A DNA stretch of 54,573 bases from the NCBI GenBank assembly GCA_036703275.1, contig DATNPK010000095.1, positions 1-54,573 on the forward strand, read 5' to 3'. Shown here piece after piece: positions 26,462-35,455 of this stretch. This DNA is from Coleofasciculaceae cyanobacterium (GTDB taxonomy: Bacteria > Cyanobacteriota > Cyanobacteriia > Cyanobacteriales > Xenococcaceae). The number at the start of each line of letters is the position of its first letter. Within the stretch, counting starts at the first letter, position 1. The position numbers and the translations under genes were made by a program. The notes beneath the pieces are model-generated. The model searched no databases. It saw only the letters and a program-made list of their open reading frames with translations, and was not told where the DNA came from.

Positions 26462-27415
26462 TTATAAAATTGACAATTCCCCAACCGCTTCTAAGCGTTT
26501 AAAGCTGGTTAATTGAATAAAACTATCTGATAACACCTCGGCAATAGCAGGACTAATCCAACCCATCTGCTTTAATAAATGTATAGCGGTAGCGTACTTA
26601 GCTCGTTTTGCTCCATCTTTAACCTTTATCGCCAGTCCCATTCCCTGACCAACGCGACCGATACACTGAACGCCTTCTGCCCCAGATTTACTAACTAGCT
26701 CTCCTTCGCTTAGGCGCATCAATTCGGTATCAAACGCACCATCTCCAGCAATCATCCTGGGATGATAGGTCATAGCACGGGTAATACGTTCTAAATCGAG
26801 GTTAGTCCCTGCTGCCAACTTAGCATACAGATGTGCCATTTGCTGTAGCTGCATTGAATAAGTAGGCATCCCGCAGTCATCTTGTGCGCCAATTAGTTCA
26901 TCTCCAGGCATTTCTAATAGTTCTGATATTTTGCTGAGAATTAGCTGCTGAACAGGATGAGCTGGCTTTAAATAGTTATGTAGTGGCCAATCAAGGTTTT
27001 GACAAACAGCTAAAACTCCCGCGTGTTTACCAGAGCAATTATACTCTAGCCGATTAGTTTTTCCCTCAGGAATAGGACATTGCAGAGCAAGAGGATCGAC
27101 ATCGGCACGCCACAAAATATTAAATGCTTGTCTAGCCTGTTCTATTGTTCCCTGATGAGAACTACAGATGATCGCTAAATCACGATCGCTCAAACCATAT
27201 CGCTGTAGTGTACCCGTCGTAGTTACCGCCAGTGCCTGAAAAGGCTTTAAAGCCGAGCGAATAAAAACTGAGGTTTGACAATTTCCCGCCATTAATAAGG
27301 CACGTCCTTTTCTGTCACAAACTGTCGCCTCTACCTGATGAGAGGATTCTAATATGCCTTCTCTTAAAAGATGTACTTCTAGCGACGGTGTATGTGTTCT
27401 TTTTCCTCTAGTCAT
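26462..27415 (-). CDS. Asparaginase (thermolabile/Rhizobium etli type II-like)
   Basis: A 317-residue asparaginase family protein of the DUF-derived L-asparaginase II group, which is unrelated to the classic Escherichia coli enzymes. The recognisable segments are SSHQGTIEQARQAF, NCSGKHAGVLAVCQ, PAHPVQQLILSKISELL, GAQDDCGMPTYSM and MTYHPRMIAGDGAFDTELM. The reaction is asparagine to aspartate plus ammonia in the cytoplasm. It is the last gene of the minus-strand yqeK-rsfS-CGLD27 cluster, 37 bases after the CGLD27 stop. That order recurs in cyanobacteria, to my knowledge. Confidence 0.88.
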   Translation of the reverse strand: MTRGKRTHTPSLEVHLLREGILESSHQVEATVCDRKGRALLMAGNCQTSVFIRSALKPFQALAVTTTGTLQRYGLSDRDLAIICSSHQGTIEQARQAFNILWRADVDPLALQCPIPEGKTNRLEYNCSGKHAGVLAVCQNLDWPLHNYLKPAHPVQQLILSKISELLEMPGDELIGAQDDCGMPTYSMQLQQMAHLYAKLAAGTNLDLERITRAMTYHPRMIAGDGAFDTELMRLSEGELVSKSGAEGVQCIGRVGQGMGLAIKVKDGAKRAKYATAIHLLKQMGWISPAIAEVLSDSFIQLTSFKRLEAVGELSIL

Positions 27416-27452
27416 GCAAGATCAAATTTAATAAAAAGTAGTAATAGAAAAC

Positions 27453-27956
27453 CTAAGCAAAAACCAACCAGATTAAGCTGCTGAACCCAATTATTCCAGC
27501 GATCGCTCCATAGGTTTTGTGTAGTCTGCCTAAAATTGGCTCAACTTCGTAACTTACGACCAAACGATCGCGATCCAACATTGCTGTTGGTTTAAGCCAA
27601 GTTTGCCCATCATACCAGCCAGACTCTTCGTAAAATATGCGATCACTTTGAAGACGATCTTTAACGTATTGCCAGCCTAAATAAATTCTTGACAAAAATA
27701 GTCCAGTCAGCAAAGAAACCCCAATTAGACACGACAGGAACAATTCCAGAGGTTCTTTGGCAGGTGTGAAGATAGACATTGATAGTGGAACGACAAAAAC
27801 CAGACTCCAAAAACTTACCCAAATTATTTTCTTGGTATACTGATTTATAGCTAATATTCCCCAGTCAAACAACCAAGATTCTTTTAGTTGTTCGTATTCA
27901 TAGATCGGCTGTTGTTCTCTGGGAACGGGACAAAAATTGACGGTAGATTTATTCAT
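27453..27956 (-). CDS. CGLD27-like membrane protein (DUF1230)
   Basis: A 167-residue membrane protein conserved in cyanobacteria, algae and plants. It has the family opening CPVPREQQPIYEYEQLKESW, two central hydrophobic helices (IWVSFWSLVFVVPLSMSIF and FLSCLIGVSLLTGLFLSRIY), the motif WQYVKDRLQSDRIFYEESGWYDGQ in the soluble part, and a C-terminal helix. The frame is open to 27992, overlapping rsfS; the ATG at 27956 leaves a 13-base gap and gives the conserved start MNKSTVNFCPVP. Plant relatives have been linked to photosynthetic growth; the exact job is unknown. Confidence 0.85.
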   Translation of the reverse strand: MNKSTVNFCPVPREQQPIYEYEQLKESWLFDWGILAINQYTKKIIWVSFWSLVFVVPLSMSIFTPAKEPLELFLSCLIGVSLLTGLFLSRIYLGWQYVKDRLQSDRIFYEESGWYDGQTWLKPTAMLDRDRLVVSYEVEPILGRLHKTYGAIAGIIGFSSLIWLVFA

Positions 27957-27969
27957 ATCAAGAACGATC

Positions 27970-28386
27970 TTAACTAGATTGAGAAAATTCAAGGCGCTCG
28001 GCGTGTCCCCAAAAAGCTTCTAGATTATAGTATTCTCTCTCTTCAGGAAGAAAAATATGCACGATTACATCGGCATAATCTTGAACGATCCAATTCCCTT
28101 CTCTTTTGCCTGAAACTCTCATGGGGTGTAGATTGAACTTCTCTTCTACCCGTTCTTCAATTGACTCAGCGATCGCATTCAGCTGAGTTCGTGAGAATCC
28201 CGTAACTATCACGAAGTAATCAGCCAAGTAGGAAACATCACTAACTTTCAGTAAGACAATATCCTGGGCTTTTTTCTCTTCAGCAGCCGTGGCTATTTGC
28301 CAAGCTAATTCTTCACTACTAATTGTCGATTTAGTTTGAGAGGTTTGATTTTGAGTGGCAGTTGCTGGTTCTGATGATTTTCTCAT
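27970..28386 (-). CDS. rsfS: Ribosomal silencing factor RsfS
   Basis: RsfS (Iojap) binds ribosomal protein L14 and blocks subunit joining when nutrients are low. The 138 residues include a variable polar N-terminus, then the domain with [57 protein letters not shown] and [14 protein letters not shown], all strong family motifs. It lies between yqeK and the CGLD27 gene on the same strand with small gaps, so it is part of a four-gene operon. Confidence 0.95.
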   Translation of the reverse strand: MRKSSEPATATQNQTSQTKSTISSEELAWQIATAAEEKKAQDIVLLKVSDVSYLADYFVIVTGFSRTQLNAIAESIEERVEEKFNLHPMRVSGKREGNWIVQDYADVIVHIFLPEEREYYNLEAFWGHAERLEFSQSS

Positions 28387-28437
28387 TCAAATATAAGTAA
28401 AAATTTGTTTTGTATAGTTGAGTGGCAATCGATTTGG

Positions 28438-29040
28438 TTAGCTACTAGAATCAATGGGCAACTCTACCGAATTCGCTCTGGCTTTTGCTGAAGCCCAATT
28501 TCTGGTTAAGACGGTACGGGGATGAATAATTTTTTGTTTGCTTAATAAATATTTTAATGAATAATCACTCGTCTGCTGTACACATTTGTAAAGATTGTTT
28601 GTTGCTACTATCCGCATAGCTGCCAATTCTGCATTTTCTCCCCGATTTGGTTCTAATACGTCGGCAACAAACACCACGCAGCTTAATTTGCTCATTCGTG
28701 GCGCGCCCAAAGTATGATTGCCAATAGCAGCCAATATTTGCGGATCCTTAACTTTAAATTTTCGTTGGGCAACAACTGCTCCAACCTCGGCATGAAGTAG
28801 GTGCGGATTCTCTAAGCACACTTCGTCTATAGGAATTTTAGCTTCGGTGGCTATTTTCAGTAATTTTTGCGGTGGAAAAAACTTTGCCAAATCGTGCATT
28901 AAGCCTGCTTGAGCTGCCTGCGCTTCGTTTAACTGATGGTAACGAGCTAAGGTAATGCAGGTTTCTTCTACTCCTAAGATATGCTGCAAACGATGATTAG
29001 AAACATTTTTTTTCAGCCAAGATATAATGCGATCGCGCAT
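28438..29040 (-). CDS. yqeK: YqeK-type symmetrical Ap4A hydrolase (HD domain)
   Basis: HD-domain enzyme that hydrolyses diadenosine tetraphosphate symmetrically to two ADP. It has 200 residues. Metal-binding motifs are visible: HRLQHILGVEETC, the HD pair in GLMHDLAKFFPP, the His in HLLHAEVGAVVA and the IGNHTLGAPRMS segment, then VFVADVLEPNRG. It is the first gene of the minus-strand operon with rsfS, the CGLD27 gene and the asparaginase. Pairing of yqeK with rsfS is common across bacteria. The promoter should lie in the AT-rich gap after 29040. Confidence 0.93.
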   Translation of the reverse strand: MRDRIISWLKKNVSNHRLQHILGVEETCITLARYHQLNEAQAAQAGLMHDLAKFFPPQKLLKIATEAKIPIDEVCLENPHLLHAEVGAVVAQRKFKVKDPQILAAIGNHTLGAPRMSKLSCVVFVADVLEPNRGENAELAAMRIVATNNLYKCVQQTSDYSLKYLLSKQKIIHPRTVLTRNWASAKARANSVELPIDSSS

Positions 29041-29506
29041 GGAAAATTAAATATTAACTTTAACAGCTTTCATTATTTTTGATTAACCTATTTATTTTAA
29101 TGTAATCATCAAACTTTTCACAAGTTTTTCTTAATTACTCAGCATAAAGTTACAGACAATTATCCTATCTTAAGAGTCATCAAAATACTTCGTTTAGTAT
29201 AAATAAAGTAATTGATTTATTATTAAATCAATATTTTACTGGCTTTGAATTCTTTTGATCAATCAACTAAGTTAATCAATACAACTAAATTGAAAAATAC
29301 TTAAACTTCACGGATAATTACTGCAAATTAATTATCCATAATTAAAGTTAGGTAAATTAATTTAACCAGCGGTCACAGATTACTTTGACATAAAATGATG
29401 GAGCAATCTGTGATCTACCCTTGTTAAAGATTTAATAAATTCAATTAAAATATCAATCACCAAGTTAGAGAATAAAACTAGATAATTTAAGACAAACAAG
29501 CTAAAC
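29041..29506. other. AT-rich intergenic region, no gene seen
   Basis: About 465 AT-rich bases between divergent genes. A 9-bp inverted repeat TCACAGATT / AATCTGTGA flanks 23 bases at 29373-29413; its role is unclear. Otherwise nothing recognisable. Promoters of yqeK and of the lipoprotein gene should be here. Confidence 0.45.
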
Positions 29507-30010
29507 ATGATTAGTTTACGTAAATTCTTGACCGCATTCTTTCTAGCTAGCTGCTTGTTATTGTCCTCCTGTACACAGCAAGCTCCTTCCCAATTTGATG
29601 GAGCGCAACAGGAAAGCACTAGTAAAGGTGCAACCGCAGTTGTAAATGATTCTCAATCAGGAGGTACTTTTAATCGTTATTTCCCTGATAGTGGGGAAGG
29701 ATACGAGCGGATTTATTCTCAAGAAAAGCAGGGTTTTGCTCAGGCAAAATTGAAGCGAGATGGCAAGGAGATTGCTATTTTAGCGATTTCTGATGTGCTA
29801 AATAATCCTAGTACAGTTGAGAAGTTTCAAAGCAGCACTAAGCAAATAAATGGCTACCCCGCCGTAAGTCAGGGTAGTACAGGTACAGCAGTTTTAATTA
29901 ACGATCGCTATCAGGTCAAAATCCGTTCTAAAGATACGTCTTTCAGCCAAAGCGATCGCGAAAAGTGGCTCGGTAAATTCGATCTTAGAGGATTATCTAA
30001 GTTGAACTAA
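29507..30010 (+). CDS. Putative lipoprotein, hypothetical
   Basis: Unrecognised 167-residue protein. The N-terminus FLTAFFLASCLLLSSC is a lipoprotein signal with the lipobox LLSSC. After a Ser/Gln-rich linker the mature domain reads FNRYFPDSGEGYERIYSQEKQGFAQAKLKRDGKEIAILAI in outline (FNRYFP ... AQAKLKRDGKEIAILAIS), a compact beta-rich pattern. It is probably anchored on the periplasmic face of the plasma or outer membrane. It precedes the next hypothetical gene by 53 bases, so the two may be cotranscribed. Confidence 0.75.
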   Translation: MISLRKFLTAFFLASCLLLSSCTQQAPSQFDGAQQESTSKGATAVVNDSQSGGTFNRYFPDSGEGYERIYSQEKQGFAQAKLKRDGKEIAILAISDVLNNPSTVEKFQSSTKQINGYPAVSQGSTGTAVLINDRYQVKIRSKDTSFSQSDREKWLGKFDLRGLSKLN

Positions 30011-30063
30011 ATCAAGCTAAATTCTCGTCGAAAATCGATCCATATAAATTAAAGGAGCAAGCA

Positions 30064-30954
30064 GTGAGCGAATCCATATTTGAATTGGTAGATAATTTAC
30101 CAAAAAACAATATCACCACCATGATGCTGAAATCTTTCGACTCTATTATTCCTGGTGAATGGGAAAACACAGTTGGCTTTGTCGATACAATTCGCCAGGT
30201 AACAGGTGAAACCGATGAAGATCTAATTCAGCAAATTGGCGATCGTGCAGTATGGTTATATAACGATAAGTCTCAGGGATATCGTCGTGCTATGTGGCTT
30301 TATCAAACCGTAGACCGTGCAGATATAGCATTAGGTTCAGCAGCATTAGCCAACAAGGTCGGTAATAAAATTCCTTTAGTGGGAGGATTACTGAGCAAAG
30401 TTACGCCAAATCCCAATAAAGCTCAGGCACTCGATTTAGCGATTAAATTGGTTGTAGAACTAGTAGCTTTTTGCCAAATCAACGGTATTCCAGGCGACAG
30501 TATCGGTGAATTTGTTGGCGCATTGAGCGACTACAGTGGCGAATCTTTAATGCGGATGACGGCTTTAGTCTGCGTTGATGGTTTAATTCCCCTGGGTCCA
30601 GATTTTCTACTCAAGGCACAGTCAACTTTAAGCGGGATTAATCCTCAAGATTTGGAATCGAACTCAACTTTCAAAGGTGTATCGGAATCAATACCTGGCG
30701 GTAACTCTAGAGGTAAGCTAAATTTTATTGGTGAAAGTTTTGACTCCGTAAAAGGCTGGATGGCTAATTTTGTTAGCAGCAAAAATTTGTCTCCCGAAAA
30801 AGTCATGAATAACCTACAAAGCTTTTTAGAATTTTCCGATAATAAGCTAGACTACGTTGCGGCTTTTATCGATCTATCAACCAATTATTACGAGCATACT
30901 GGAACTCAAACCTTAGCTAGGAGGTTAATAGAAAGAGCCTTTGACGAAATTTGA
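30064..30954 (+). CDS. Conserved hypothetical protein
   Basis: Unrecognised 296-residue protein from a GTG start, supported by AAAGGAG about eight bases upstream. The sequence is mostly helical and soluble: FELVDNLPKNNITTMMLKSF at the start, KAQALDLAIKLVVELVAFCQ in the middle and ALVCVDGLIPLGPDFLLKA later. There is a Ser/Gly-rich linker at about 200-215, which may divide two helical domains. It has no signal peptide, cofactor motif or repeat that I recognise. It follows the lipoprotein gene closely. The neighbour on the other side is an anti-sigma factor kinase on the opposite strand. Confidence 0.8.
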   Translation: MSESIFELVDNLPKNNITTMMLKSFDSIIPGEWENTVGFVDTIRQVTGETDEDLIQQIGDRAVWLYNDKSQGYRRAMWLYQTVDRADIALGSAALANKVGNKIPLVGGLLSKVTPNPNKAQALDLAIKLVVELVAFCQINGIPGDSIGEFVGALSDYSGESLMRMTALVCVDGLIPLGPDFLLKAQSTLSGINPQDLESNSTFKGVSESIPGGNSRGKLNFIGESFDSVKGWMANFVSSKNLSPEKVMNNLQSFLEFSDNKLDYVAAFIDLSTNYYEHTGTQTLARRLIERAFDEI

Positions 30955-30968
30955 GCCGCAGAATATAT

Positions 30969-31400
30969 CTAATAATTCTTGCGCATCACTAAGCAGTTGC
31001 GATGATTGGGTAGGTTGAGGTATTGTAATTCGTCAGTTAACTTCTTAATAAATTGTAATCCTCTGCCACCTTCTTTTTCCATTAAACTAGCTTCTCGCTC
31101 ACTTTTGCGTAACTTTGCCTGAATGTCAAATGGTTGTCCTCTGTCCCAAATCCGCATCTCGATAAAGTTTGGTAGTAGCTTCACTTCTAGATCGATCGGT
31201 GTAGTTTTGGGTAAGTTGTGATGAGCATGACGAACCGCATTAGTGAAAGCTTCAACTAGTGCTACCTCGCATTGCCATCTCATTTTTTGAGGAACTAAAG
31301 GAAATACTAAACCTTCAAACCACTGTAATACCTCTTTCAAAGCTTCCAATTCGGTTTTAACCTGTAGGTGATATTGTCTTGTTTCTGGGTTCGATTTCAT
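30969..31400 (-). CDS. Anti-sigma regulatory factor, RsbW-type ATPase domain
   Basis: A 143-residue serine/threonine kinase of the HATPase_c_2 (RsbW/SpoIIAB) class. The N box is VEAFTNAVRHAHHN with the ATP/Mg Asn. IWDRGQPFDI is the G1 box, and EGGRGLQFIKKL is the G2 loop. Proteins of this class phosphorylate an anti-sigma antagonist and thereby control a sigma factor or another partner. Neither an STAS antagonist nor a sigma factor is nearby, so the partner is unknown. It converges on the hypothetical protein upstream with a 14-base gap. Confidence 0.9.
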   Translation of the reverse strand: MKSNPETRQYHLQVKTELEALKEVLQWFEGLVFPLVPQKMRWQCEVALVEAFTNAVRHAHHNLPKTTPIDLEVKLLPNFIEMRIWDRGQPFDIQAKLRKSEREASLMEKEGGRGLQFIKKLTDELQYLNLPNHRNCLVMRKNY

Positions 31401-31798
31401 TGAACGATAATGACTAGGAGTCTGCCAAGTATAAAGAATGCTGGCTAGTAAGATTCTTTATTTCAATGTGAAATTTAAACTTAATTCGACTTAATGAAAT
31501 TTGGGCTCGAGCAAAACTCTAGCTGTTAGTTATGCTTACTTAATACCAATAAATTATGTATAACTATTATAAATAATTTTATATATTTTTACAGCTCGTT
31601 ACAATAAGAACTGTTAAATAATCGCAGTAAATACCATGTTTGTAAATGATGTTTAAACAATAACACTTAATTTAAGCGAATTAATGCTAAAACTGCGATT
31701 TTAATACTCTCAATTTTAATTTATCTGTGCTAAGGAGTTGCTTCATATTCAGCTAAAATTGCCTTGGTTTAGAAATAAAACAATAATTAAATTTTTAG
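31401..31798. other. AT-rich intergenic region, no gene seen
   Basis: About 400 AT-rich bases between divergently transcribed genes. No hairpin, RNA gene or believable small open frame. It should hold promoters for the anti-sigma factor gene and truB. Confidence 0.45.
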
Positions 31799-32713
31799 AT
31801 GTTTGGTTTTATCAATTTAAATAAACCTGTCGGATTTACTTCCCACGATTGCATTGCCAAGTTACGAAAACTGCTAAATATTAAGAAGGTTGGACATGGA
31901 GGGACTCTTGACCCCACAGCAACGGGGGTATTGCCTGTGGCAGTAGGTAAAGCTACTAGATTGCTACAATTTTTGCCCGAACCCAAAGCTTACCGCGCCC
32001 GAATCCGTTTAGGGGTCATTACTACTACTGATGATTTGGAAGGAGAGATTATTAAAAGTGTTACGCAAATTAATTGCTCAAAAAGCCAAATTCTTGATAG
32101 CCTTAATAGTTTTGTTGGCACAATTGAGCAAGTACCACCAATTTATAGTGCCATCAAGCAAAATGGCAAAAAACTCTATGAATTAGCTAGAAAAGGCGAA
32201 GAAATAACGGTAGAACCAAGATCTGTAACTATTAGCAAAATTGAACTGCTTAATATATATCAAACAGACTTCTACGAATTAGAAATAGATATTTACTGTA
32301 GTCCAGGAACATATATTAGAGCGATCGCCCGCGATCTTGGAGTAAAGTTAGGAGTAGGCGGTACTCTGGCTAATCTCATTCGGACTGAAAGTTGTGGAAT
32401 GCAGCTAAAGGACAGTGTTACTTTTGAACAGATAGAAACCCAGTTACAACTACAAACCTTCAACTTGATCGAGCCTAGTGTAATACTGAATTATCTTGAT
32501 TCTGTTATTCTTGTACATGATGATTGTCAGCGATGGTGTCAGGGTCAATTGATAGACTTAAGCCAAGCTCAAATCAATAGTTCAGTATCAGCCTTAAACC
32601 AAAATAATTATGTAGCTACTTATGCTGCAACGGGAACTTTTTTAGGTATTAGTCTTTTGATTGAGCGCAATGTCACACTTAAAATTAAACCTAAGATAGT
32701 TTGCACTCAATGA
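31799..32713 (+). CDS. truB: tRNA pseudouridine(55) synthase TruB
   Basis: Makes the pseudouridine of the T-loop at position 55 in nearly all tRNAs. The 304 residues start at an ATG directly followed by FGFINLNKPVGFTSHDCIAKL, the family opening. The catalytic Asp38 lies in GHGGTLDPTATGVLPVAVG. YSAIKQNGKKLYELARKGE and CSPGTYIRAIARDLG are further signatures. The C-terminal part is a short PUA-like region. It stands alone between the anti-sigma factor and the peroxiredoxin. Confidence 0.96.
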   Translation: MFGFINLNKPVGFTSHDCIAKLRKLLNIKKVGHGGTLDPTATGVLPVAVGKATRLLQFLPEPKAYRARIRLGVITTTDDLEGEIIKSVTQINCSKSQILDSLNSFVGTIEQVPPIYSAIKQNGKKLYELARKGEEITVEPRSVTISKIELLNIYQTDFYELEIDIYCSPGTYIRAIARDLGVKLGVGGTLANLIRTESCGMQLKDSVTFEQIETQLQLQTFNLIEPSVILNYLDSVILVHDDCQRWCQGQLIDLSQAQINSSVSALNQNNYVATYAATGTFLGISLLIERNVTLKIKPKIVCTQ

Positions 32714-32860
32714 GACTAGAGAAGAACGTAATTCTTGAAAATAGCTACCAATGATTAATGTATTGCGATGTAGATGAAAATAGGTTTTTTCAGCAGCGAC
32801 TGATCGCAATTAGTATTAAATTATTAAATTAACCAATAATCATCTCAATCAATTTGTCTG

Positions 32861-32885
32861 AAAAAGGGCAGGTTGCGCCTACCCT
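32861..32885 (-). terminator. Terminator of the peroxiredoxin gene
   Basis: On the minus strand AGGGTAGG-CGCAA-CCTGCCCT forms an eight-pair stem with one mismatch and is followed by a run of T. It lies about 40 bases after the peroxiredoxin stop, in the correct direction. Confidence 0.7.
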
Positions 32886-32925
32886 GGATTGGTAATTTTA
32901 TTAATTAACTGTTATTGGCTTCGTC

Positions 32926-33564
32926 TTATTTGTCAGGTTGAGGAGTCATCCGTAAGTATGGCTTGATTTCTTCAACGCCTTTGGGGAATTTCTGTTTAGC
33001 GTCTTCAGTAGAAATAGCTGGAGAAACTACTACATGTTCACCGTCTTGCCAATTTGCGGGAGTTGCAACCTGATAGTTATCAGTTAACTGTAAAGAATCA
33101 ATTACTCTAAGTATTTCGGGGAAATTACGACCTGTACTTGGAGGATAAGTTAAAGTCAAGCGTAATTTTTTGTTGGGGTCGATAATGAATACAGAACGTA
33201 CAGTAACCTTTGCATTGGCATTGGGATGAATCATATCATAAAGGTCAGAAACTTTTTTATCTGCATCCGCCAAGATGGGATAATCAACTTTTGTCCCTTG
33301 AGTCTCGTCAATATCGCCAATCCAACCGTTGTGAGAATCTGCGTCATCAACGCTTAAAGCAATTGTTTTGACGTTACGTTTATCAAATTCTGATCGGAGT
33401 TTGGCAACCTCGCCTAATTCAGTAGTGCAGACAGGAGTATAGTCAGCAGGGTGAGAGAAGAGTACTACCCAGCTATCTCCAGCCCAATCATAAAAGGAAA
33501 TTTCCCCCATGCTGGAAGCCTGGGTAAAATCAGGCACTGTGTCGCCTAATCTAAGTTGAGCCAT
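32926..33564 (-). CDS. 1-Cys peroxiredoxin (Prx6 type)
   Basis: A thiol peroxidase that reduces hydrogen peroxide and organic peroxides. It has 212 residues and a single cysteine, Cys46, in the peroxidatic motif HPADYTPVCTTELG. The lack of a second Cys marks the 1-Cys Prx6 class. YPILADADKKVSDLYDMIHP and NANAKVTVRSVFIIDPNKKL are further Prx6 marks, and the C-terminal dimer-forming arm (ANWQDGEHVVVSPAIS) is complete. It is cytoplasmic. The start is the first ATG, and a stem-loop terminator follows the gene. Confidence 0.95.
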   Translation of the reverse strand: MAQLRLGDTVPDFTQASSMGEISFYDWAGDSWVVLFSHPADYTPVCTTELGEVAKLRSEFDKRNVKTIALSVDDADSHNGWIGDIDETQGTKVDYPILADADKKVSDLYDMIHPNANAKVTVRSVFIIDPNKKLRLTLTYPPSTGRNFPEILRVIDSLQLTDNYQVATPANWQDGEHVVVSPAISTEDAKQKFPKGVEEIKPYLRMTPQPDK

Positions 33565-33901
33565 TGTTTAAACCTCAATATTCATTCTACAAAAGCAGTT
33601 TTATATTTTCCCATGAAATGCCAGGTATATATCCTGCTCTTAATCCTTCTTGATAAGAATTTTAATTATTTATACAATACAATTGAACGTTTTCGAGATA
33701 AAACTTTGACATGAAAGTGCCTTGACTTCATATTACATTGTGGTTTGGCGAATTAGATACATCTTGAGTCATAAAGGATAGTAGTGGAGATCGCTTTCTC
33801 CAGCAGTTGTAAAATGCTTTTTTGCGAGACTTGGGAAAGAACGATGATAATGTAAGGGCTGACTGGGTTAAAGTGCTCGTGCCTCTGAAAAGATAATAAT
33901 T
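33565..33901. other. Intergenic region, no gene seen
   Basis: About 340 bases between divergent genes. A 33-residue hydrophobic open frame near 33613 has no ribosome binding site and is not accepted as a gene. Promoters for the peroxiredoxin and the large hypothetical protein should be here. Confidence 0.45.
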
Positions 33902-35221
33902 ATGGCAAGCAAAGAAGATTATTCGTTAATTGAGGCGATGCTTCGACGGCGATCGCGACGCTTTGGCAAAGGAATGAAGCTGGGTGGTGCTTTAGATTAT
34001 CAAAGTCAATATCAACCGCAGTCACTGAGTTTATCACAAGAAGCACTTTTAGGCTTTGCTGCTTCGGGGGTGACGGGTTATGCTCTGGCTGAGTTACCCT
34101 ACACGACCGCAGCTAAAAGTTTGATGGGCAGCGGTGGCAATATTATGGTTAACTTTATCGGTCGTACCGTTGCCAGTGCGGATGCAATTCATGGAGTTGT
34201 TGTTTTCGTGACCAACGATGAAGGCACGTGGATGCTCAAACGTCCCCAAGACTATCCTCGTACCGACATCCCTAGTTTGATCGATATGTCCCAAAAACAG
34301 CAGTTTGTCGAACTGTACGAGCGCAGCCGCGTAAAAATTGCCGATCGCCGAATCGATCTTCCTCGGCGACTTCCCTATTTGATGCCATTTAATACCTGGG
34401 CTGCCAACGTACCTGGTACTACCTATTTCTTGGCAGTTAACGAATTGTCTGGCTTATATATTAATATCATGCTGGCAATGTTTGGTGAAGATGTAGGCTT
34501 TTTCATGGTAGACGAGCGTAACGGTTATCGACCTGCGGGGGTGGAAAAGTTTGGCAAATCCAAAGGAGGACATCTCGAAGATGACCTGACTAAGGAATCT
34601 TTTATGTATATAAGTGCAGCAGAAACTTTGCTAGCAGAATTTATTGCTTGGGAACAGGGTTCTATTCACCAAAATTTAGGCTTGATGACCTCAATGCTAG
34701 GTTTAGGTGGCTATCCTCACTTCGCTGCCCACCCCTACATCTGGTTTGAGTCACTAGGCTTTCGCATGAACAAAATTCCCTTTACCAAGCTGAATGGGAT
34801 GAAACTCTTAACCAGAACAATCGCTCAATGGATGGGCAAGGATACCCTTGTTCCCAATGCTGTAGGACTAGAAAAAGATGGTGAGGTGCTGCTCAAGAAT
34901 TATGCCCCGCCATATTATCGGAATATGGAAGAAGCAGTACTCGCTTTTATCGACCATAAATACAATGCTAAACAGGGGACGTTTCGCGATGGAGGAGAAG
35001 TAACTGGTTGGCAAGACGGTCGCGCAATACAAGCAGCGATTCCCCAATATTCGCAGCAGGCGATCGCAGCCACAATCGCCTGCTGCGAGTATATTTACAA
35101 TCGTTACCGTTTCCCTGCCACTACTGGCGCATTTCGCACTTTATTAGCCTATCAAGCTCATCAACTCGATCCTGACTTTTATCAACGTTATTACCGCCCC
35201 GAAGCAGTTAATCTTTCTTAA
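33902..35221 (+). CDS. Large conserved hypothetical, faint nitroreductase-like look
   Basis: A 439-residue soluble protein that I do not firmly recognise. The start IEAMLRRRSRRFGKGMKL resembles the RRSxRxF start of nitroreductases. About residues 240-270 contain EQGSIHQNLGLMTSMLGLGG, similar to the ..QNLxLxAxxLGLG helix that contacts FMN in that fold. Other parts, such as DERNGYRPAGVEKFGKS, do not match known motifs. It could be a diverged flavoprotein related to SagB-type enzymes, but that is inference. No signal peptide; about 230 bases from the aminotransferase gene on the same strand. Confidence 0.75.
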   Translation: MASKEDYSLIEAMLRRRSRRFGKGMKLGGALDYQSQYQPQSLSLSQEALLGFAASGVTGYALAELPYTTAAKSLMGSGGNIMVNFIGRTVASADAIHGVVVFVTNDEGTWMLKRPQDYPRTDIPSLIDMSQKQQFVELYERSRVKIADRRIDLPRRLPYLMPFNTWAANVPGTTYFLAVNELSGLYINIMLAMFGEDVGFFMVDERNGYRPAGVEKFGKSKGGHLEDDLTKESFMYISAAETLLAEFIAWEQGSIHQNLGLMTSMLGLGGYPHFAAHPYIWFESLGFRMNKIPFTKLNGMKLLTRTIAQWMGKDTLVPNAVGLEKDGEVLLKNYAPPYYRNMEEAVLAFIDHKYNAKQGTFRDGGEVTGWQDGRAIQAAIPQYSQQAIAATIACCEYIYNRYRFPATTGAFRTLLAYQAHQLDPDFYQRYYRPEAVNLS

Positions 35222-35455
35222 ATCGTGACTAATAAGGTGCGCCAGATTGCACTTTTCAAATGCTTTATAAAACTTATACACTACAAGGTATTTTTTAAAG
35301 CAATGGGTTGGCGTAAGCACCCCCTTTTTTGCTTATCCCGAACTCAGGTTTACTAAGTAAAGTAAACTTCTCCTAATTTTTTTAAGAAATGTAAATGCCC
35401 TATTGCCATAAGATAAAATGAACGACTCGACTAGCTGAATAATAAGGAAGACTTC

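Noticed and set aside
29373-29413. 9-bp inverted repeat in the intergenic region
   Set aside because: Loop is long, there is no T-run, and a single copy in AT-rich DNA can arise by chance.
29380-29619. Minus-strand open frame over the lipoprotein start
   Set aside because: It overlaps the lipoprotein signal region on the opposite strand and has no ribosome binding site or family likeness.
33613-33714. Hydrophobic 33-residue open frame between peroxiredoxin and the hypothetical gene
   Set aside because: No ribosome binding site and not like any known small photosystem or cytochrome subunit.
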